From the NCBI GenBank assembly GCA_964034945.1, contig OZ035962.1, positions 93,431,284-93,495,283 of the forward strand: a stretch of DNA of 64,000 nt, written 5' to 3'. Of the stretch, positions 56,851 through 64,000 are shown in pieces. Both the position numbers and the translations under genes were made by a program. Every line of letters starts with the position of its first letter. The first letter of the stretch is position 1. The DNA comes from Chrysopilus asiliformis (lineage: Eukaryota > Arthropoda > Insecta > Diptera > Rhagionidae). The notes under the pieces were generated by a model. The model was not told the DNA's origin, made no database searches, and saw only the letters and a program-made list of their open reading frames with translations.

Positions 56851-58404
56851 ACTTTCTCTTTGTTTTTTTTTCTTTTGTCAACAAAAAATACTTCACGTTA
56901 ATAATACAAAAATCGGCATTTCAATGATTTTTTAACATAATCCGCAAATATAAGTTGGACGGTACATGGATTTATTTTATTCATGCAATCAACAAGTCTT
57001 TTATAATTATTCATATTTGGTCTGAATTTTTTTGTGTCTGTTATTGAATTTTCATGGCTATAGTCGTTCACATATAAAGAAGGTTAAAATTATTATTGAA
57101 GAATTGGGAGACATGAGACACGATTCCGATTGCAAACATATTATTCATATTTTTAAGAAAAGGTTAATTTTTCACTTTACAAAAAACCTTCAAAAAACAG
57201 TGACACACACACTTATAAGTTAACTTCCAAAAATGTTTTTAGTAACTACCGTGCCCTGCTAAGGGTAGGAATACTGCAAGAAAAAAATGAATTCAATGCG
57301 TCCTTGGCAATCTCTAACAATTCCTGCAGAATGATAATGAAATTTCTTTAACCTTACTCGGGGTTTTCCAAAAAAAATCGATAATTTTGGCAATAATGGC
57401 GATAAAATATTGATAACAGGTGCGGCAAGAATAATTACAGACATTGATAAGAAATTTCATTGACAATCGTGAAATGGCAAATTCAACGCAACAAATGTTT
57501 CGAATAATTTTAAGGCAATAATTTCAAGAAAACTAACATTTTTAAAATTATTTTCATAATTAAAATTGTATGGCTTTTCTTATTGAACTAAATATCAACT
57601 GATTGACACTTAAACAAATACCTGTTGGTCATGGTAAACAAGCTTGTTAATCTAATATCACACTTGAGCTATTTAACAAAAAAACCACTACAAATTGTGA
57701 ATGATATTTTTATTCTTTTATTTTTAGTCCAATCACTTGAAATAGCAAATATTTTCACGTGATTTTTTTTTCTTCTAAAAAACAAAGTCCATTTGCAAGT
57801 AAGATTTTATGAAATTCGATTTTCTAACATTGAAATTTGAATTTGAAACTTTAAACGTTTTACTAACACGTCTTAATCCGCACATTTACTCGACTCAACT
57901 GATTTTTATATTAAGTTGAAGTATCAGAAGAGCTCCAATCCCCAATTCAATACAGCAAATAGCGTTATTTGAAACGTTATGTGGGTGAGTTTTATAAGAA
58001 TGATCGACCAACACAAATTCAAACGTGTGACACCGTCATCAGAAAGTGTTCGGCGAGTGCCTGAAAGTTGAAATTAATGGCGTGTGACGTTTTTTGACCA
58101 TCACTGATCATATGTGATGTAATTATTATCTGCCTCCTTCTTGGCGAAATCTTTGTTATCAGAGGGTGCTTTTAGTGACACAAGTTTAATTTCCACTGGA
58201 ATTTATGACGATTTCATTCAGCCGGGTGTAAAAAAGCTCTTCGAAAGTTTTGTTTCTGAGAAATGTTGAGGAAGATCAGTTTTTTTTAAAAAGTTTAATG
58301 ATCTCAATCCTAGGGTGAAATGGGCAGCGTTGATTTCAGGTTGAATTGATGTTTAATTAAAAATCTTTTTTTTACAACGTTTATTTAAAGCGAAAAAGGT
58401 CTAA
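56851..58404. other. intergenic; possible promoter of the transporter near 57.9-58.0 kb
   Basis: No coding frame is supported. On the minus strand near 57900 the sequence reads aaaATCAGTTGAGTCGAG, which includes a good initiator TCAGTT. It could mark the start of the minus-strand transporter transcript, whose first exon was not found. This is only a suggestion. Confidence 0.25.
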
Positions 58405-58803
58405 AGGTGATGGCCCAATAGAAGCTTTGCTTGCTTCGCTTGCTTTACTTTGCTGAAGGATTCGAGGCGATCAAAGCAAGCAAAGCATCTCTAGACCCAA
58501 TATACGTTTTGCTTTGAGCGCTTTGATATCTGGCATTTCTATTGTATTTATATCCTCTGAGTGAAAAAAAAAGTTTGCACAAACATTCTAACAATAAAAA
58601 TTAATTTATAAAGCATATACAATACATTTTGTGTTTTATTCCATCAAGTAGGTGAAAAACTGAATTGTCAGAACTGTGAATTGCTCAAATCGAAGCTTTG
58701 CTTGCTTCGCTTGCTTCACTTGCTTTACTTTGCTAAATTTTTCGAAGCGATCAAAGCGAGTAAAGCAAGCGAAGCAAGCAAAGCTTCTATTGGGCCGTCA
58801 CCT
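58405..58803. mobile_element. PIF/Harbinger-type MITE (399 bp) with TAA duplication and double-hairpin ends
   Basis: Ends AGGTGATGGCCCAATAGAAG and, reversed, AGGTGACGGCCCAATAGAAG continue complementary for about 50 bases. TAA flanks both sides (58402-58404, 58804-58806), fitting the TWA target. Within each end a run of gctttgcttgcttcgcttgc faces its own complement (gcaagcaaagc), so each terminus forms a separate hairpin as well. Confidence 0.8.
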
Positions 58804-58893
58804 TAAAAATCGAAATTTTAGACTTGTATAGGGGAGGGAGGAAAACGATTGGTTTTTGATGTATGGAAGAGTTATATAAAAGTATATTCTAAA

Positions 58894-59467
58894 CATAACA
58901 AAAGCTATAATTGCCTATCTGGCAATCATTGGAGACCCGTATGGTGATATTCGTATCAAAATTGGAACAGTTGTACCAAAATTCCACTTTGAAGTCAAAC
59001 TTTCCAATAAGATTTTTTTAAATTTATTCCAATTGGATTTTGATGTATGGGAGTTTTATGTAGAATTATATCCTAAATAACTTTTGTTCTTGCACTTTTT
59101 TGATAAGATACACCGTTTTTGAGATGTTCACAAAAACCGTTTTCGTTCGTATGGGGGATACCCCCCCTAATGGTCCATTTTTGCCCATTAACGAACTTAG
59201 CCTCACATTTTACGAAAAACGGATCTGTGCAAAATTTCAAGTCTCTAACTCAATCCGTGCGCCCGCAATCCGCGCCACAGACAGACGGACGGACGGACGG
59301 ACAGACAGACGGACGGACGGACAGACGGACGGACATGCAAAATTCAATTTTTTTTATCATTCTAAACACACTGGTGTAATTCATTTTTTTGTGTGATGAC
59401 GGGATCTTGGCGTTACAAACGGTAAGGCAAAGTTAATATACCCTTTGGTTTCACTATACGGGTATAA
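58894..59467 (-). mobile_element. DINE-like element A5
   Basis: Complete reverse-oriented copy, with RGAC tract at about 59279-59334 and terminal caccat/cactatacgggtataa. It is inserted in the family-C copy. It is very similar to A6, only 32 bp away. Confidence 0.85.
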
Positions 59468-59499
59468 AAAGATATACAATGCACCGTTTTAAAAAAAAA

Positions 59500-60050
59500 C
59501 ATAACAAAAGCTATAATTGCCTATCTGGCAATCATTGGAGACCCGTATGGTGATATTCGTATCAAAATTGGAACAGTTGTACCAAAATTCCACTTTGAAG
59601 TCAAACTTTCCAATAAGATTTCTTAAAATTTATTCCAATCGGATTTTGATGTATGGGAGTTTTATGTAGAATCACATCCTAAATAACTTTTATTCTTGGA
59701 CTTTTTTGATAAGATGCACCGTTTTTGAGATATTCACAAAAAACGATTTCGTTCGTATGGGGGGTACCCCCCCCTAATGGTCCATTTTTGCCCATTAACG
59801 AACTTGGCCTCGCATTTTACGAAAAACGGATCTGCGCAAAATTTCAAGTCTGTAGCTCAATCCGTGCGCCCGCAATCCGCGCCACAGACAGACGGACGGA
59901 CGGACAGACGGACGGACATGGAAAATTCAATTTTTTTTATCATTCTAAACACACTGGTGTAATTCATTTTTGTGTGTGATGACGGGATCTTGGCGTTACA
60001 AACGGTAAGGCAAAGTTAATATACCCTTTGGTTTCACCATACGGGTATAA
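59500..60050 (-). mobile_element. DINE-like element A6
   Basis: Complete reverse-oriented copy with a short RGAC tract (about 59884-59918). The body is nearly identical to A5, the main difference being tract length. It is inserted in the same family-C copy. Confidence 0.85.
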
Positions 60051-60186
60051 AAATTGTATGGAGGAAGGGGAAGCTGGAAGGAACTGATTTTCCCCGTTCA
60101 AGAACTTATAGGCCTGTCAGTGACCAACGGCTAGTCACAACTCGATCACAACATTTTCGTATTACCGAGGACTAAATTTCCCATTG

Positions 60187-60339
60187 TTATACCCGTATGG
60201 TGAAACCAAAGGGTATATTAACTTTGCCTTACCGTTTGTAACGCCAAGATCCCGTCATCGCACAAAAAAATGAATTACACCAGTGTGTTTAGAATGATAA
60301 AAATATTTAATTTTTGCATGTCCGTCCGTCTGTCTGTCC

Positions 60340-60385
<46 letters not shown>

Positions 60386-60770
60386 GGCGCGGATTGCGGG
60401 TGCACGGATTGAGCTAGAGACTTGAAAGTTTGCACAGATCCGTTTTTCGTAAAATGCGAGGCTAAGTTCGTTAATGGGCAAAAATGGACCATTAGGGGGG
60501 GTACCCCCCATACGAACGAAATCGCTTTTTGTGAATATCTCAAAAATGGTGCATCTTATCAAAAAAGTGCAAGAACAAAAGTTATTTAGGATATGATTCT
60601 ACATAAAACTTCCATACATCAATATCCGATTGGAATAAATTTTAAAAAATCTTGTTGGAAAGTTTGACTTCAAATTGGAATTTTGGTATAACTGTTCGAA
60701 TTTTGATACGAATATCACCATACGGGTCTCCAATGATTGCCAGATTGGCAATTATAGCTTTTGTTATGTT
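60187..60770 (+). mobile_element. DINE-like element A7 (reference orientation)
   Basis: Forward copy starting TTATACCCGTATGGTGAAAC, then aagggtatatta, gtttgtaacgccaagatcccgtcat, the (GTCY)n tract at about 60319-60384, gtgcatcttatcaaaaaagtg, and ending ccagattggcaattatagcttttgtt. The TTATACCCG start and AAGGGTATA block match the published plan of Drosophila INE-1/DINE-1 as I remember it. No Rep/helicase coding is present. Confidence 0.85.
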
Positions 60771-60870
60771 TAATTTAACAAAACTATTTTGTAAGCTGAT
60801 CTACTTGTAGGATAAAATTTTTTGTTAATTTAACAATGATTTGATCCAAATGACCAATTTTTTCTCTAAA

Positions 60871-61204
60871 TCTAATATACTACTATATAATACTCAAATC
60901 GAGTTTTACTCCACCAAAATCCTGTAAGCCTGCGTGGAAGCTGGCAAAGCAGGCTCTGATGACGGTGAGCCAGCTTTCCATACCAGAAACAGGCTCCTGA
61001 TGGGTTTTCAGGGCAGACATGTCCGACCTGTTGGGGGAAATTTGGATGTGAAAACATCCGCAAAAATAATATAATTTTGTTGTTTTTGCAGACCTTATAA
61101 GCCGAGAAATTCCAATAGGATTCAATGTTAAAAGGTCGAGTATAAACCATGAATCAGAAATGGTTCAATGGTTAAACACTAAATAGTCTAATATACTACT
61201 ATAT
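60871..61204. other. GC-richer 298-bp segment between 18-bp direct repeats
   Basis: TCTAATATACTACTATAT occurs at 60871-60888 and again at 61187-61204. The segment between is GC-richer than its flanks and open on the minus strand, with a good acceptor (TTTCCCCCAACAG|G at about 61022) followed by a frame starting MSALKTHQEPVSGMESW (about 61018). It could be a retroposed fragment with an 18-bp target duplication, or an exon of an unknown minus-strand gene. Its possible donor does not match the phase needed to join the transporter exon at 51676. Confidence 0.4.
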
Positions 61205-61623
61205 GAATCTAATATGGAGTATAATTATGAGAGACAAATTTTTTTGTAATACAGCTACAAGGATTTTGTTTTTTTTTTGAACTCATATTGAAGTCTAATA
61301 TCAAATATTGCAGAAGCATTTTCCACGAAAGGGTGAAAAAAGAGCACCTGAAATCCTTACCTTCTCAATGGCTTATTGTTTTTTGCTTAGGTTTTTTAAT
61401 TATGATTTAAAAATTTGATTTTGCAAAATTTGTTTTATGGTCGTTTGCACCAACGTAACTTAGCAACTTTATCCAAACTTAAATTATTTAAGCCCAAGAG
61501 TTTCTAGGGTTTAATTAGCCCAACCACCACTTGATTTTTTAATAGTTGGAGCAAACGGGCCTTAAATGATAAGCTCGGGATACTTTCATTTAAGATTTTC
61601 ATCAATTTCTCTCGTTAAATATA

Positions 61624-62177
61624 CAGTGGTGGTTCGATAATTCGGACACTTGGTAATTCGGACACCTCAGTAATCCGGACAGAAAGTTTTTAATATTAAA
61701 GACTCTGTAATTCGGACATAAGACAAAAAGTCTGACTCAGTAATCCGGACACTAGAAAAAAAAACCTTGCTTGAACCTGTCACATATGTTCAACAAAGAC
61801 CTCTCGCGATTAACGGTATAATACGAACCCAAATACGTATATGTACGTTGAATTTGGTTATATTTATTCAGCATCTTATCAAAAAAGTGCAAGAATAAAA
61901 AATTATTTATGATATGATTCTACATAAAACTCCCATACATTAAAATCCGATTGGAATAAATAAAAAAAAATCTTTTTGAAAAGTTTGACTTCAAACTGAA
62001 ATTTTGATACGAATGTCACCATATGGGTTTTTAATAATTGCCAGATTGGCAATTATAGCTTTTGTTATATTTAAATCAAAAATTAGGACGGAAATATATA
62101 GGTTTTGATAATTCGGACAAATCGATAATTCGGACAACGTCCGGTTTGCAATTGTCCGAATTATCGAGCCACCACTG
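61624..62177. mobile_element. pogo-like MITE (554 bp) with TA duplication
   Basis: Ends CAGTGGTGGTTCGATAATTC and, reversed, CAGTGGTGGCTCGATAATTC differ by one base, flanked by TA (61622-61623, 62178-62179). The unit taattcggaca is repeated five or more times inside both ends. CAGTG termini with TA targets are typical of pogo elements. A partial DINE-like copy (61868-62075) is nested within. Confidence 0.8.
61868..62075 (+). mobile_element. DINE-like element A8 (3' part), nested
   Basis: Contains gcatcttatcaaaaaagtgcaagaa, gatatgattctacataaaactcccatac, and ataattgccagattggcaattatagcttttgtt, that is, the 3' third of A7. The GTCY tract and 5' end are absent. Confidence 0.75.
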
Positions 62178-62857
62178 TATAACAATATTTTTCAGTTGTT
62201 ATTTTGGTATCACTTTTATTTATGATTTAATCAAATCTTAAAGAGAAAAATAATTTCAACGGTTATATTCTCGACAAAACTTAAATATCTCTTAAATCAA
62301 CAGCACTTTTCAAACACAGTATGCGCATGCAATCACAAATAAATCAGTGTTTATTCTATTTAATATTAGATTATGGTAAATATATATTATCAGGGCGCAT
62401 TACGATGTCATATTATTTAGTCTCTTTTTAGAGAAAAATCGCTCACACAAGCTCAACTGAACACCAAGTGAAAATAACGAGAAAATATGCTTAAGACTTT
62501 ATACAATTACTCCACATATCATATAGAAAAAAAGTCGTTTAAGTGACGAAAATTGCCTCTCTATCAGTTGACGGTTGTCTAGTGCGGGTAATATTCTGTG
62601 GTCACTCAGTATTTAAACAGCCCTCGTTCATTCATGATTTCTGAAACTGAAAAGTGATTTTGTCCGGCAAGCATCTCGAATTTGAATTTGAATTTTTTAA
62701 AAATTGTTTGCGTTATCACTAAATTATCAAGACTGAATTGAATATTTACAGTAGTTAGCATTTAAAAAACAATTGAAAAAATATTGAATCTTTGAATCCT
62801 CTCTTATCGAAAAGTGAGTGACAATAAGTTTTTTTTACGAAAAAAAAAATTTAAAAA
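62178..62857 (+). promoter_or_regulatory. upstream region of the plus-strand gene at 62858, with TATA-like box
   Basis: TATTTAAA at about 62611-62618 lies roughly 30 bp before cgttcattcatgatt, a position suitable for a TATA box and start near 62640. The following leader-like AT-rich stretch runs to the ATG at 62858. No initiator is certain. Confidence 0.35.
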
Positions 62858-62957
62858 ATGGGTGAAAAGAAGCGATTTCACGAGGAAAACGGCCGACTTT
62901 TAAATGGGACTGTTCCAAATGGATTAGCAGCATCGAGGGCATTTCTAAGCACTGGTG
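62858..62957 (+). CDS. first coding exon of an unidentified gene (runs off the window)
   Basis: ATG at 62858 opens a 33-codon hydrophilic N-terminus (MGEKKRFHEENGRLLNGTVP and on to AFLSTG), ending in a strong donor, GGTG|GTAAGT, at 62957 with one base left over. The low-AT codons contrast with the surroundings, and an A-rich context (AAAAAATGGG) precedes the start. No following exon is recognisable before 64000, so the intron is over 1 kb. The N-terminus suggests a cytoplasmic tail, but the family is unknown. Confidence 0.6.
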
Positions 62958-64000
62958 GTAAGTGCCCTCTGTGAAATTTATTAAAATATGTACAATCAAT
63001 AAGTTACACTAAACGTAACCGTTATGTATACATAATACATAATATTGGGAAAGATTGAAACCGACATTTTCATATGCACAGAATTGCATTGATTTTGTTT
63101 AGTCTATTTTGACCGCATGTGTTCTTTTTTTTTTAATAAATGTTATAGACATGAGTTTGCGTAATTCATAAAAAAAAATCTGCTATTATGGTGATTTATG
63201 TTTAGTTTCATTTTCAGTTCACGGTTGTCACTAAAGATATTTATTTCAAGTGATTTGAATTAACTTTGGCTTTAATCATGTGAGTGAGTTTTTAATGAAA
63301 AGGAAGGATTTTAATCGCAAAAAATAGTTTTCTTAACAGTAAACAATTTGTTTATAGCTAAAAACTTGATAAGCCTGTACCAATTAGACATTTAACCTTT
63401 AGAATTTAGACTGCCGGGTTGGCTTTTACACTCTCGGCGCAATATGTAGATTCTAAATATATAACAAATATTCAAAACAAAAACCTATGATTTTAATGAA
63501 AAAATATCGGTAGTGTAAAGATTAAAAAACGGTCGTAATTTTGAAAATTTAAGCGTGTACTCAAAAAATAATTGTTCTATTTATTTTCACGTCTAATCAA
63601 TTTGAATATTGATTTTGTGATAGAGAAAAATTTCTCCACATATATTTCTGTAGTTATTTTAAAAATTGAGTTGTGATTAACACAAAACTTACCACTGCAA
63701 TATTTAATCTCGGAAAAAATAATATTTTTTCAAAAATCTCGAAAGGCGTTAAAGATTTACGTATCAGGAAAAAATGCAGAAAATTTTATTTTCTTGGAAT
63801 TTGGATATATGCATTTTTTCTTAAAAGAATATGCGGCCCTATTCCAGAATCCGTCGTAGCTACGATTTTCGGAGAATTCGTGAAAATGGTATTCCACGAT
63901 CCGAAGGAATTAAATTAATTTCGAAAACATTACGAATCGGAATATCTGGTATCATAGAATCCGACGGAATCGATCTTTTGACAGCTAAACCTACGAAAAA
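62958..64000. other. presumed intron with a family-B fragment at 63660-63880
   Basis: AT-rich intronic sequence. At 63660-63880 (minus orientation) acacaaaacttaccactgcaatatttaatctcgg and gaaaattttattttcttggaatttggatata match 45150-45310. The open frame at 63673-63918 is the repeat, not a gene. Confidence 0.45.

Larger units (their letters stand above)
58815..60120 (+). repeat. family-C repeat, copy 4, split by two DINE-like insertions
   Basis: Pieces 58815-58893 (gtataggggagggaggaaaacg...ttatataaaagtatattctaaac), 59468-59499 (aaagatatacaatgcaccgtttt) and 60051-60120 (attgtatggaggaaggggaagc...gttcaagaac) align in order with copies 2 and 3. The gaps are filled by elements A5 and A6. Confidence 0.6.

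Noticed and set aside
60918..60970. Possible box C/D snoRNA (TGATGA followed by CTGA)
   Set aside because: The boxes are not suitably spaced and no terminal stem is present.
61163..61175. tRNA B-box-like GGTTCAATGG, suggesting a SINE
   Set aside because: No A box at the right spacing and no tRNA-like head could be found.
1..64000. CRISPR array, prokaryotic defence or phage genes
   Set aside because: The sequence is eukaryotic with spliced genes; the regular short repeats are microsatellites and transposon ends, not spaced direct repeats with unique spacers.

Overview
This window is nuclear DNA from an insect, most probably a brachyceran fly. It is AT-rich and about two thirds transposon-derived. 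The assignment rests on small spliced genes with short introns (54-150 bp), an EMRE protein and a pair of small HMG-box proteins that closely resemble my memory of their Drosophila counterparts, an insect gustatory receptor, and many short interspersed elements of the DINE-1/INE-1/mini-me type carrying (RGAC)n microsatellites. There is no bacterial or CRISPR content, and I found no tRNA or rRNA gene.

Layout. 0-3.5 kb: small inverted-repeat elements, then a two-exon gustatory receptor (minus strand). 3.5-23 kb: two related HMG-box genes (plus strand, coding from 13.9 and 22.6 kb), each with a phase-0 intron at the same place in the HMG box. Long AT-rich stretches precede them and contain candidate non-coding 5' exons. 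A dead DD41D mariner sits about 100 bp upstream of the second ATG. 23-29 kb: no gene; several inverted-repeat elements, including a three-layer nest at 27.1-28.0 kb. 29.2-33.5 kb: a compact housekeeping cluster of EMRE (minus), Nxt1 (plus) and WDR70 (minus). 34.7-38.8 kb: a three-exon gene of unknown function (plus), whose second intron is filled by repeats. 39.1-51.7 kb: a sugar transporter of the major facilitator superfamily (minus), with introns of 4.7 and 6.2 kb loaded with nested transposons. 52-62 kb: a repeat field with tandem and inverted DINE-like copies. 62.86 kb: the first coding exon of an unidentified plus-strand gene that runs off the window.

Several exons were recovered by splice-site and phase reasoning, not from long open frames: the last exon of the gustatory receptor (49 codons), the 51-codon EMRE exon, the first and last WDR70 exons, two short Nxt1 exons and two transporter exons.

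The cell-biology genes are independent of one another: chromatin (HMG), mitochondrial calcium uptake (EMRE), mRNA export (Nxt1), a nuclear WD40 protein (WDR70), taste (Gr) and sugar transport. The most distinctive aspect of the window is its transposon stratigraphy. Many elements keep target duplications, several insertions are confirmed by an empty site in a related copy within the same window, and there are three-level nests at 27 kb, 45-47 kb and 48.7-50.2 kb.
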